Assembly (NCBI RefSeq): GCF_037975245.1
Contig: NC_092573.1
Location: forward strand, 2,294,501 to 2,358,500
Length of the DNA: 64,000 bases
Origin: Apostichopus japonicus
Lineage: Eukaryota; Echinodermata; Holothuroidea; Aspidochirotida; Stichopodidae
Direction: 5' to 3'
Shown: positions 37,805-49,314 of the stretch, piece after piece
Layout of the letters: each line of letters starts with the position of its first letter
Position numbering within the stretch: the stretch's first letter is position 1
The notes under the pieces: generated by a model
What the model was told of the DNA's origin: nothing
Seen by the model: the letters and a program-made list of their open reading frames with translations, nothing else
The model's database searches: none
Translations under genes and position numbers: made by a program

Positions 37805-39152
37805 CATGGGCGGGATTACGGGGGGGGGGGGCAAGAGGGGGCATTTGCCCCCCACTTTTTCCCAAATCTTAGTTCACTTTTTTGTCGTTTTTGCAGACAA
37901 ATGTGCACAACCCTAATCGAAATTATCCCCCCACAACAGCTCTATCAAATAGGCCTATTTGTTTCGAATCTAAGTCGAATTTGTGTTTAAGATCGTAACA
38001 TGTAGCATGCAGAATAACTGGAGCTGGAGCTAGCACATGGTTCGCAGCACAGGTTACGAATCCTGGAGCTAACACACTAGCGATTCAATTCTGCATGTGA
38101 TGAATCCGCGGCATGTGCTACAGTGCTAGCTTCAGGAATTGATTTTCAACGTTGCTGCTCTACTGAATGCGTTGAATAACTAAATCCAGAGAAACGATTT
38201 ACGAAAGCCAGATTTGCATATTGGGTATATCAATAATTATACACTGACACATGACACCCCCCCCCCTCCCCGTGTCATTCAACAATATGCAATGGCATAT
38301 GCCGATGTAATTTCTTTACTGCTCGAAATCACCCCTCCTCGACTTCAGTGGCGACGGAACCGGTGGACTTGAGGGGCTTACCCCCCATGAAAAAAAGTGT
38401 GGGGGGGTAAAGGTATGTTCAGCCCCAATATTTGCCAAGTGCTCCAAGAAGTGGGGACCGCGGGGAGAATTTCGAAGTGGGTGCTGAACATATTCTTGAT
38501 CGGTCCAGACGTACAATATACTAATAATTTTAGGGGGAAAGAACTGTCTAGATGCAGTTTATTGTTACCAGAGGTGTCATTTTTGCTGATCTAGGATTTC
38601 CTTTTTGCTTAAATTTCGACGCGCCGTGCCAACTGATGGTGGTGCACCGCCTAAACAGTGACGTATAAGCTTCAGTTGTACATCACCATATAAGTTCTTC
38701 TATCCGCCCTCCCTAAATTTACACCCGTTCATTAATTGTTTAGATGCAATTTAAAGCCTATATGGGTGTTAATTTTACCGATCTAAGGGTACCTTTCATC
38801 GAAAATTTCGACGCTCCTTGCCAACCGATGATGGCGCTCCGCTTAGATAGTGACGTATAACAAAAGTTGTACATCACCATTTGACCATAATTCTACTATC
38901 AATCCTCTTCAAATTTTTAAACAATAATTAACTATCTAGATACAAATTGCAGACATGAGATCCATATTTCAAGGAGGGGTACATGCAGCTTAGAGCACTC
39001 GGGAAGTGCCATTTCCGGCCATCTGGAGGGTTTGTAAAGCCAAAAAATTTCTTGTACGCTCCGCGCCAACCGATGGTGGCGCTCCGCTTAGATAGTCTTG
39101 CTGGCAGGTTTGCCCCCCCCCCCCCACTTTCACAACTCAAATCCCGCCCCTG
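37805..39152. mobile_element. 1,348-bp non-autonomous element with hAT-like ends
   Basis: GTTTCGTG flanks it exactly (37797-37804 and 39153-39160). The ends are CATGGGCGGGATTACGGG on the left and, read inward from the right, CAGGGGCGGGATTTGAG. The first 13 bases differ at one position. G runs lie just inside both ends. Three degenerate copies of the hairpin motif (CCAACCGATGGTGGCGCTCC type) occur at about 38617-38665, 38809-38855 and 39056-39098. There is no transposase. Confidence 0.8.
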
Positions 39153-39160
39153 GTTTCGTG

Positions 39161-42100
39161 AATAGGATGTTTTGCAGGTTCTGTCCTAAGAATATAAAGT
39201 TCATTTTTCAAGACATTTGAAGTCTTGATTCAGTCAGGGAATCAGTTATTGTACTATGTACAACGGATTCATTACTGTATGCTACATCGCGATATAGAGC
39301 TATAGCATGGCCAAACCATTTCAAAATATTATTTAATTATAAAGATTTAGTAAACATGCATCTTATTTCACTCGAGTGAGCCTGCTTTTAATTATGATTC
39401 TAAGAAGCATTATGTTGATTTTTCAAGTTTTGGAGGGAGCCGTCATTCTAAGATACTATAGGCTAAAAATAGGTCACGGTGCAGATTTTAAACGAATTTT
39501 ACAAGGATTTAATAAGTGCGTGAATTCATCCTGCGAGATTCTATCAATTCTTTATAATGATACTCAACAGTTTCGTTTGATATGGGTCTTGTGATTTTGT
39601 GGGGGGGGGGGGTGAAGAATCATGATATTCCAACCAGAATCATAATTTAGCAACTTCTTTAATTTATTAGATAAGGTGGCCTATACTGTTACAGCATAAC
39701 ACGAGTGGGTTGTCAATTCTTTGTACCTTAATATGCTATACCTTGGACTCAATATTCTGAGGTGCTAAATCGAACGCAAAGTGGCCGAGTTCAGACAATT
39801 TTAAAAGTTAGTTTGTAGTATTTTCAACTTAATTATGGGTTGTACAAGGACTTAGAAACAAGATTTCGGGTTAAATTATCAATTCGATTTTCGTCAAATC
39901 TTGTATAAGCATAAAATTAGAAATATTAGAAATAGCCTAATATTATTGACTCAGAAATCAGAACTACCCTGTCAAGAGTGCGATCAGCCTAAACGTCTGC
40001 TGTATAGACCCCAACTATAACACGCTATCATGGAAAAGTTTCTTGAGATTACGTAATTGACCTGCCTTGGTCGTAAAATGACCTCTTTTTACCAATTAGT
40101 CTGCAACGCTTGCCACATATTTTTTCTTGTATAAGGATCTTTGAGCGAACGCTGCATGATTAACCACATGCACTGTATACATTTACATATGTCCAGACAG
40201 TGTTTACACAAAAAGCCTAATGGTGTTAAGGAGCTATGCAGGCTAGTTGTAGAGCCTGATATCGATTTATGACCGTGGCAGGTCGATTAAGTAATCACAA
40301 ACTTTCCTAGCTATAGCATGCTATAATTGGAGCCAATAAAGCAGATCTTTGAATTATTTTAGGAGATGTTGCATAGATAAAACAAATTCAACTGTCATTA
40401 TTTGACCACCGAATTTCCGACTATTGAAGATTCAAGCCAATTATTGGGGGTGAGACACCCCCACACAGACCCCTGTAGCTACGTCCCTACGTGCGGACAC
40501 AGGGTTTTTAAAAGGACGGAGTGTGGTCCTGACGATTCCATAGAGGGTGGGATGTGTGGGCTAATTCTCCCTTATAACAAAATGAGAATTGCAGACGTGA
40601 ACTGGCGCCTTCTGGTGTAGGCCTATATATAAAACTATATATAGGTCCAAATGCTCTCCTTTTTTTTCTTCCGCTCTTTTTCTTATCTTTTCTCTTTTTA
40701 TCCTTCTTTTTTTTTTCCTTCTTCTTCTCGCCTTTTTTGGGGGGTTTTGCAAAGGGAGGGAGACTGTATGCATCTATCCGATAACTTAATTGATACAAAA
40801 GGGTAAACTCTAACATATTTATAAGTTTACATATCGATATATATTTTATATACAATATGAAAGCGTACGAGAAGTGTTGAGTTGATTCATAAAATCTCAT
40901 TCACTCTCCATGCTAAATTAATTTTCTACCTCGGCTTTATATTACTGTACTCAAAATCGGCCGGAGGGTCTGATTTTATAGTTATAATATATAATAGTTA
41001 AAAGTAAAATGGTTATAATATAAGATAAACACAAGCAGTTTATTCGGAATCTAATAGCCTATTGTTTAGGAAAACTCATATTTTGGAGCATAATTTTTGT
41101 ATTTTTTGGAATCTGACAATTTCATATCGAAAATTCTACTTGTTTCTCAAATGTTTACCGTTTGTTAAACCGAAAGTTTCCACATCCTATCTGAATGATA
41201 AAACATCGGCATTTGAACAGCTTACGTAGAATGTTTGTAACAAAGGAGAAGGTAGCAGTAAAAAAGTCGAAAGAAAACAGTCATGATAAAAGTTCGAAAT
41301 TTCGAGACAACACATCTTAAAATTTCGACCGCTAGTAAGGTCGAAATTTTGAGAAATTATGGTTGAACGTTTGAAATAAAATAGTCAACATTTTGAGATA
41401 ATAAGGTCAAATTTAGATTTATTTTCCTAGAAGTGTTGTATCGAATTTTTAAAACTACGTCAACAAATTTGATATTTTGAGTAATATATAGTATAATAAA
41501 TGCTGAGACAAGATTTCGAAAATTTGGTATAAAAGTATAGAAATTATAGCATACAGAGTGAAAATGTTGATAAAACAGTCGTAATATTGAGAGAAAAACA
41601 GACATTTGGAGATAAAGATAATCTCGATTTATAGAGTTTTTCAATAGGTGCAGAAGAAGTTCCCGGGGAGGACCACATATGGGAGTCGGTTTCAACAATC
41701 CCAGGGTCGCAACCGGCCTCCTTTATAAACAAAAATAACATAAAAAAAATATTTAAAAAATGGATCTACCTATATGGTTGTTCCAGATGAAAGGTTAACG
41801 TCACTGCAAAAGTCGGAAGGCCTTCAAACATTTTATCAACTTTGTTTGAAAGTGAAGAAGCTTTTAGAAATCAAACTTTTACACATTTCATCATTTACAC
41901 TCGCAACAAACATATATAATCTACGTCATGTTGTGGAGGGGGTGCACTCTACTGTTAAAAATGTTGTCACGTGGTAGATTACGGGTACACGCGTTGAGGC
42001 AGAAGGTAGGCGCGTTGCTCATAAATAAATTCTCAGACCAGGTTGACTAAGTTTTGCGAACTTGCAGTCGATTTTTATATAATTCTAAATTCGCTGACTT

Positions 42101-42667
42101 ATACGAAATTTTTCGTAAGTTATATTTTTTATATGGGGGTGCAACAATATGATGTATTCACATATTTGAAATTCATGAAACAATTTGACGCAGAGCTCAA
42201 CAACAATTGGAAATTTGTAGCGTACCGCAGGACACTAATTAATTGCGTTAATTTATTGTAAAAATGTAAGCTTCAACGAAGACAATCTTTTATTGTCATT
42301 GATGAAATAGGCGAGGAACTCATTTAGTCGACCTTCAACCAGACTGCAGAATTAAGCTGAGAAGGACTATATATATATTAAAAGTTAACATAAACAGGCT
42401 ACTTATAGTGCTCCCCTGGTTTAGATATCGCTGATAGGGGACTGGAAGAATTTAAACGAATATAAATTTAAAAGGATTTGAACGATCAAAATGCTATCAA
42501 ACATGGAAATGGCTTGGTGATTGATACTTGGGGGAATGGTTCTCCAGTTACCCCTATTGCTTATGCATGCATACATACCAATAGACCATAGAATACCTAT
42601 ATTTGTAGGCCCTCCAACCAGTTCTAACGACCTTACAATACGTGACTGGGCATCTAGCTTAAAGGCA
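39161..42667. other. Intergenic stretch between TE insertions, no gene recognised
   Basis: Contains a pyrimidine-rich tract at 40660-40740 and the TCGAAATTTTGAGA-type array at about 41280-41640. The remainder is AT-rich with no supported coding frame. Confidence 0.4.
41280..41640. repeat. TCGAAATTTTGAGA-type degenerate array
   Basis: Repeated words such as TTCGAAATTTCGAGA, GGTCGAAATTTTGAGAAAT and AGTCAACATTTTGAGATAA recur every 25-45 bases with variation. It is the same motif family as 7890-8640 and the arms of 32310-32501. Confidence 0.65.
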
Positions 42668-42675
42668 GCTCAAAG

Positions 42676-44626
42676 CAGTGGCGGAGATTTCTTGTCAGAA
42701 GTGGGGGGGGGGGGGGGGGGTTGCAGGCCATTGATGAAATAAAAAGTCATAACTGCTGGCTCACTATCTAAGTGGAGCACCATAAGTTGGCACGAAGTGC
42801 ACAAGAATATTTTCGCAAATATTGCCTCCCAGATTGCAGTAAATGGCACTGCCCAGGCCTTGAAAAGCTACATTTAACCAGGGGCGTATGCAGGATTTTC
42901 TAACCCGGGAGGCGCGTATTACTATCTAAGCGGAGCGCCACCATTGGTTGGCGCGCAGCGTACAAGCAAATTTCTGGTTTTGGTACCCCCAGATCACCGG
43001 AAATGGCACTTCTCGGGCTTGAAACAGACCAACCATATGTACACTTTTGCCTGAGAACCAAGTTTTTTCCAGATACTTTTTTACTCATCTATAACCTTTT
43101 AGAAGATTGTCACAAGTCACACATCATGTTCGACTTCATCACATATCCTGTGGATCATTGCTTTTGTAGGTGATTCTTCATCGCGGCCCACAATATCCGT
43201 CAGCCCCACTGTTCAGAATTTGAAAATTCTCAATTCTCGTCAATAAATTCACTTCAAAACATACCCATAATGTTGCACAAAATATCATCTATGGACAACC
43301 GATATAGAAAAACCTCCTTCAAACCCTAACAGACTGGTCAAAATTGCACGAGTATGATGAAGAATGTTGGTTAGGGAATTTTCGAAAATTCAGACGGCTA
43401 CTAAAAAATTTCGTTGAAGGAAATAAAAATATACCAGATATTTCCGAAACCGAACACTACACACATCGACAGTTTTGAGCATGGGCGAAGATCAGTCTTG
43501 GATGATGGTGGTGACGCGTGTCTGTTCTATGACACTATCTAAGCGGAGCGCGATTATGGGTTCGCGCGTAGCGTACGATTTTTTGGGGCAAATATACCTC
43601 CCAGATCGCCGGAAATAACACTTCCCAGACCTAATGATGCTCCTAAATCTCCTTAAGTTTTAGATCTCATGGCTTAGAAAATTTAGTTTGGAGAAATACA
43701 TGGGCGTCTGCAGAAAGAAAATCAGGGGACAAATAATCCAAGTAGACTTTTGTATATACGATGGGTCTGGGGTCCTCTTCCAGAAAACAAATATAGACTG
43801 CCGCAAATGCGATTTCCGTCCTATATTTAACAACTATGGATAAAATACAATAAAATGAGAACTGCTGCATGTCATTTGCACAATGCTGGATCAAACTGCG
43901 CCAAAGTTCAATACAGGGGAACTTGAAATGCAGCTATTGGTCAAGACAAATTGGTGGGGACACGGTATATCATGTCCCCACTACTGAAAAAGTTGGTGGG
44001 GACGCGTCCCGCTGTCCTCACCAGGATCTGCGCCCATGGTTTGGAGGCTGTTTATCGTGGAACGTCATTTTCATGCTCACTGATATGATGTGATATCTGC
44101 TGTTTGCTTTACAAATTCGAATAATTTTGTCACTGTTCCTCTTTCTCTTCCCGTTTTCTTGCCGTATTTTCTACTCCATCCTTTTCTCTCTTTCTTCTTT
44201 TTCTTTTCCTTCCTTCACCTCGTTGAAGTTGGCAAGTGTATACAGTTCCAAAGCTATTCAACAGCAACAAAACTTTATTTTGTGTATGTCTGTTGTGGGG
44301 TGAAGTTAGCGATATGAGCTACAAGTTCCAATGCGCAAGGTGGGGGAAAGGGGCTAGAAATAATGTGTGGGTCAATTCTAACTCGGTTTTCGGTCGTTTA
44401 ATTGTTGATGTAGCCTACCAGGTAAAAGGTTGAAATGACTTTAACAATTTCAAATTTAATAATTTGATTTATTATGCCATTTGGAGCACATAACAAAGGC
44501 TATAACAGAACATTACTGGCAAAAACTAGGAGGGGGGGGGGGGTTGATTGTGTGGGCCAACCCCCCCTCTTCAAAAACTGGGGAGGTTTTAACCCCCCCC
44601 CCAACCCCCCTGTTTCTCCGCCACTG
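42676..44626. mobile_element. 1,951-bp non-autonomous element with hAT-like ends
   Basis: GCTCAAAG flanks it exactly (42668-42675 and 44627-44634). The terminal inverted repeats begin CAGTGGCGGAGA on both sides (12 of 12), followed inward by long G runs. It carries hairpin-motif copies at about 42760-42806, 42922-42966 and 43534-43582, and an apparently nested element at 43480-44038. A further orphan left end, CAGGGGCGTATGCAGGATTT, starts at 42879. There is no transposase. Confidence 0.85.
43480..44038. mobile_element. Nested 559-bp element with hAT-like ends
   Basis: The left end is CATGGGCGAAGATC; the right, read inward, is CATGGGCGCAGATC (13 of 14 match). The flanks are GTTTTGAG (43472-43479) and GTTTGGAG (44039-44046), 7 of 8. 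A second left-like end (CATGGGCGTCTGCAG, 43699) lies inside and is an alternative partner, so the left border is less certain. It sits wholly within 42676-44626. Confidence 0.6.
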
Positions 44627-45150
44627 GCTCAAAGGGCTTGGAAAACGCCAGTAGAACAACAGGTAGAGCTGACTTTAAGATACTTGGGTGGGGTAGCCAA
44701 GAGAGAGGTGCTGGGAGGGGGTTTGTCCGAACCTACAGAATGCTCCCTCCTCCCCCTGTAAAATTATGATATCTACGGTGTGTACTTTCCTTCACTTAAA
44801 ATACAACATCACAACAATCCCAAACCGAAAATGATATGTCCTAAAACGGATTTCAACTTTCTGAAGAACTTCCCTTAGACTGTTTTGGTTAAATCTAAGA
44901 TCTTCAATTAAAGTAGCCTTTGTTTTCGACAATGATTCCCTAGATGTGTTATCATATATTATAACTCATGAACAATGAATTTCATATACGAATGGTATAA
45001 ACACTGGTGAACATCATTGTTATGATATTTTAATGTCGAATAGCGTAGAAAAATTGATCAAGGTCATCTTCAAAGGCTGCTTTAAAGATAAAATAACTGA
45101 AAAAAAGAAAATTGATTAAAAAGTTTTTTTTTAAATCATATTGGTTTTGG

Positions 45151-45900
45151 TATCATTTTTTTGCATCAAACGCTTATCTGATATTGCTAAGGAACTTTGC
45201 AAGTGATACTCGACAGCAATGAAATCCAAGTAATTGAGACCGAAATTGAAACTAATTTTACTTTATTCCAGCATCTTCACATATACAAATTATCTCTCTC
45301 TCTTTCATTTTCGTTGTCGTCGTATTCTTCTTCTTGCCAAACGAATGGCGGATTCTTTCTTGTGGATCCACATAACCCGCAGAGTATATACTATAGCAAC
45401 AAGGGCGTGAAGAAGTATTTGTTACAGGGGTGGAGTATATGTTTGTTATTTGGGGAGTGCAGAGGGCCAACAAGCGAGCGACTAAGAAGAAAAAATTATT
45501 AAACAAAACATTCTCATACTGGCTATAGTATCACTTTTTTGCATCAAACGCTTATCTGATATTGCTAAGGAACTTTGCAAGTGATACTCGACAGCAATGA
45601 AATTCAAGGAATTGAGGCCGAACTTAAAAACTTATTCTACTTTATACCAACATCGTCACATAGGCTATATAGAAATTTTCTTTCTCTCCTTTTTGTTCTG
45701 TTGTCGCCGTCTTCTTCTTCTTCTTGCCAAACGAATAGCGGATTCTTTTTTGTGGTTCCACATAACCGGCAGAGTATAAATATGGAACAACATGGGCGTG
45801 AAGAAGTATTTGCTACTGCAGGGTGGAGTACATGTTTTTTGGGTTATCTGGGGAGTGCAGTGGGCCGAAAAGCGAGCAGAGCTCTGCTTAGGGTTTGGGT
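45151..45900. repeat. Tandem duplication, period about 378 bp
   Basis: Copy 1 starts at 45151 and copy 2 at 45529. Both open with TATCA, a T run, then GCATCAAACGCTTATCTGAT. They stay collinear through a pyrimidine-rich TCTTCTTCTTGCCAAACGAA stretch to GGGGAGTGCAG. Divergence is clearly higher than in the 306-bp duplication. Partly shared open frames appear to be by-products. Confidence 0.9.
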
Positions 45901-46557
45901 GAGTGAAGCTCCTGTATCGATACAGCAATTCCAGATTCGTCTTGTTTCCTGCTAGTCGGGATGTAAATGCACAGAAAATGCATATTAGTGTTGTGTTACA
46001 GAAATACAGTGCTTAGCTGGAGGTTGAGCATAGAAGCCAGGCTACCACGACAACTTCAACATAGATAGAAAAATAATGCATCCGACCCGTTACAAACAAA
46101 AACGGTTGTGAGAAATTCTGGTGATTAAGACGATACTGTTTTGGATTAACAAAGATCCCTATACTATTATAATAATAATAAGTCTTTTAGAGCGAAGAAT
46201 CCATCCAAAGTTGCTCAATGTATACGCTTTACAGGTGAAGGCGAAAAAGAAAAAAAAGAAAACATCGAATAACAAAATATTCGTAATTAAGAAGGATAAT
46301 TCCCGACAGGATGCCATTAACAAATGATCGACTGGGAGATAAAGAACTTATGCGCAGTTTGTTCCCCGTGAAGAGGCGTAAATCACGTAGACGTAAATCT
46401 GGATTAGTAGCTGACTAACTCCTGCATACGGCCTCCCGCCTTTTCTCACAACTTGCCTATAACCGTATACCACCCAAAGGCAAAAGCAATATGGGGCTTT
46501 AGCCGTGAGCTCAGACTGAAGTTACTGAACACTATGTCCAAACTTTAGCCTTCCAGA

Positions 46558-47020
46558 CAAGGGCGGCGGAAGCACTTTTAATCTGGGGGGGGGGGGGGCA
46601 CCGACATCAAAGGGCACTTTGCAGAAATTCAATTTGACTGATGTAGTCTTATATTTAGTAACCTTTATAACTCTTATTGTATTATCTTTTTCGCGTATAC
46701 ACATCACTCCATCAACGGCCCCCCCACCCCCCTTTCATGGAAAAAAGGCATACTAGCACTGCAATATCCAAAGTTGTATGCACGACATTCTGAGCGGAGC
46801 GCCACCATCGGTTGGCGCGGAGCGTACAAGAAAATTTTTGGTTTTACAAACCCCTCAGATGGCCGGAAACGGCCCTTCCCGAGTGTTCATTCTGGTTCCC
46901 TGGCCTCTTGCTAACTTGAGACACCTCAATTTTTATGTAGAAAAAGGGCACATTTTAACCCTGAGGAAAAGTGGGGGGGGGGGCACGTGCCCCCTGTGCC
47001 CCCCGGTTCCGCCGCCCTTG
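46558..47020. mobile_element. 463-bp non-autonomous element with hAT-like ends
   Basis: CTTCCAGA flanks it exactly (46550-46557 and 47021-47028). The inverted ends are CAAGGGCGGCGGAA on both sides (14 of 14), followed by G/C homopolymer runs. The interior holds the best-preserved copy of the hairpin motif at 46790-46831 (GAGCGGAGCGCCACC, then GGTTGGCGCGGAGCG). There is no coding capacity. The intact ends and duplication suggest a fairly young insertion. Confidence 0.9.
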
Positions 47021-47380
47021 CTTCCAGACGATCATTAATCCAAGCAACATAGTTCAATGGTGAACGTTACCTGACCATCTATACTGCGGATACATGGGTT
47101 ACCCACTCTCAGATCAACTTCTTCAATCACGAGTGAAAACCGTGCACCGGTAAACCGTGGTCGTTACTATATAAGGGACCCAAGTCCTAGTTGCCATCTC
47201 ACTGTTTCTAGGAAGTGGCCATGCATTGTGTCAACCGAAGTTATTATCGGTTTGCCCTTTAAACCAGTTTCTGATTTCCTACAGAATACGCAGGAGGCCC
47301 AGAGACTAACCTCACCCACCAAATAATGCATGCACATGACGGATAATATATTTAACGTTCCAAAGAAATAAAGAAGCTTC

Positions 47381-48121
47381 AAGGGTGTGAAGACTCGCGC
47401 AAAAAGAAAAGTTTAATGCCGGTAATCTGACCTAGTTTCGAATGAGGTGTAACAGAAGTATTAGACACCACCATCGATCCCAGAAAATATACACACTGCT
47501 TGCTACCGTCGGTAACTAGACACTAGTGTACAGTCAGTACTTACAGCTGCGGTCAATACCCACAGCACAGTGTATAAACGATACAGCGATGGACATCTTA
47601 GGTCCAGCTAAAGATAACAAGGTATCACGTTTCATTACTGTCTGCATTTTGTAGCGACACGAACAAAACGTCTTTTAATTTCAAGCAATAGAAAGTTAAC
47701 TTTTTCAGATGGCCGCACGCGGTTTGGTGCGAGTCTTCGATGCCTTTAAAGGGTGTGAAGACTCGCGAAAAAAGAAACGTCTAATGCCGGTAATCTGACC
47801 TAGTTTCGAATGAGGTGTAACAGAAGTGTTAGAAACCACCATCGATCCCAGAAAATACACACACACAGCTTGCTACCATCGGTAATTAGACACTAGTGTA
47901 CAGTCAGCACATACAGCTGCGGTTAATACCTGCAGCACAGTGTACAGACAATACAGCGATGGACATCTCAGGTCCAGCTAAATATAACAAGGTATCACGT
48001 TTCATTACTGTACTGTCTGCATTTTGTAGCGACAGGAACAAATCGTCATTTGCAAGCCACGGAAAGTTAACTTTTTTCAGATGGCCGCACGCGGTTTGGG
48101 GCGAGTCTTCAATGCCTTTAA
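47381..48121 (+). repeat. Tandem duplication, period 368 bp, ending in a repeated start-codon region
   Basis: Copy 1 starts at 47381 and copy 2 at 47749 (AAGGGTGTGAAGACTCGCG). Both continue through CTAGTTTCGAATGAGGTGT and a shared promoter-like stretch. Both end with TTTTTCAG directly before ATGGCCGCACGCGGTTTG. Differences are scattered small changes, about 10% by eye. Confidence 0.9.
47709..47798 (+). pseudogene. Truncated 'MAARGL' mini-ORF, copy 1
   Basis: Reads MAARGLVRVFDAFK and then runs across the duplication seam into the next unit, stopping after 29 codons. The 14 residues before the seam match copy 2 except at two positions (V/G and D/N). The seam has cut off the rest, so this copy cannot make the same product as copy 2. 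Confidence 0.4.
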
Positions 48122-48266
48122 GAGATACCGGTATTCGCCGGGCCTGTGCGCCGTTATAGGACAGTCATCCCTAATATCATATTTCAATCACGACCTCCCT
48201 TTCCCCATTCCTCAAAGCAAAATATTAATATTGCAACTATATGGAATTGAGCTTGTCAGTAACTGA
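48081..48266 (+). pseudogene. 'MAARGL' ORF, copy 2, possible first exon of an Mpv17-like gene
   Basis: A 61-codon frame beginning MAARGLGRVFNAFKRYRYS, basic and free of acidic residues for its first 40 residues. The pattern (aromatic-rich helix, then F-K-R-Y) resembles the N-terminus of Mpv17/PMP22-family membrane proteins, but the match is short. No downstream exons are seen before MAU2, and the frame decays into low-complexity DNA. It may be a broken gene, an orphan first exon or chance. Low confidence on family. Confidence 0.3.
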
Positions 48267-48429
48267 ATACGCAGATGAATCGAGAAAAGGGGCGAAGAGA
48301 GTAGACAGGGGAACTAAATGGCGGATAGCTTACAAGGATGATGATGTCCGAAACAATATACCATTGCCACCAGACAGAAAAGAAGACGTCATGGCTAGTC
48401 CTCTTGGTCCTGCCTTTCTAAATCCCGAT

Positions 48430-48985
48430 TAGGAATCTCCCGTACCCTCCTCCATAATATACCAATGTTCCCCGCACCCATGTTCCCTCCCCGTGTTCCC
48501 CACCCATGTTCCCTAACCATATCCCCTATCCATAACCATGTCCCCTATCCATAACCATGACCCCTTTCCATGTCCCCTACCCCATGTACTCAACCCATGT
48601 CCCCTACCTCATGTCCCTACCCCATGTCCCCTATCCATTACCATGTCCCCTATCCATAACCATATCCCCTATCCATGTCCCATATCCATAACCAAGTCCC
48701 CTATCCATGTCCCCTACCTCATGTACTCAACCCATGTCCCCTACCCCATGTCCTCACCTCATGTTCCCTACCCCATGTCCCTACCCCGTGTCCCCTACCC
48801 CATTCCCCTACCACCCATTTCCACTACCACCCATGTCCCCAACCCATGCCCATACCCAGCCCCTACCCATGTCCCCAAGCCCACGTCCCCTATCCACGTC
48901 CCCTATCCATGTCCCCTACCCATGTCCCCTGCCCATGTTATTTTCCCGTATGCGTCATCTCCCCGTATGCGTCCCCCTACCGTTT
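48430..48985. repeat. Minisatellite of CCCATGTCCCCTA units
   Basis: About 550 bases of 12-18 bp units such as CCCATGTCCCCTACC and TATCCATAACCATGTCCCC, C-rich on the plus strand and G-poor. It ends about 330 bases before the MAU2 start codon. Its open frames (Pro/Cys/His-rich) arise from the repeat. Confidence 0.9.
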
Positions 48986-49314
48986 AAAACTGATGGTCTT
49001 ATCGTCCGTGGATACAACCTTGCTTTGGTTCAATTTGATACAGCACGTCGTAATAGCTGCTCCAAAACTCAATGATGAATACATGAAGCCTGCATCGCAT
49101 GGTGATTGCGAAAGGACGTATACTTTACAACACAGAAGAGTACACACTATTACCTACAACACGTCCAGTCCCATTAGCTTGCACATTTCCTTTCCTTTGT
49201 GACCTGCTATGAAAAGTTGGTGGCGCTCCACAAAAATGCGTCCCATTTTTATTCATCTACCGGGAGTGAGTTAACTACTAATTCAGTCTGTTGGACGTTG
49301 AAATAAATATTAAT
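48986..49314 (+). promoter_or_regulatory. Presumed MAU2 promoter and leader
   Basis: Unique sequence between the minisatellite and the MAU2 ATG. I recognise no TATA box at a sensible distance. In-frame codons upstream of 49315 include no ATG, so 49315 is the first Met. Confidence 0.35.

Noticed and set aside
40508-40900. Lys-rich open frame on the minus strand
   Set aside because: Caused by the pyrimidine tract at 40660-40740; low complexity with no domain.
42879-42900. Orphan hAT-like left end CAGGGGCGTATGCAGGATTT
   Set aside because: I could not find a matching right end or a second copy of the flanking CATTTAAC, so no element is called.
48538-49202. Pro/Cys/His-rich open frames in all three plus-strand frames
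   Set aside because: All three frames are open because of the CCCATGTCCCCTA minisatellite; not coding.
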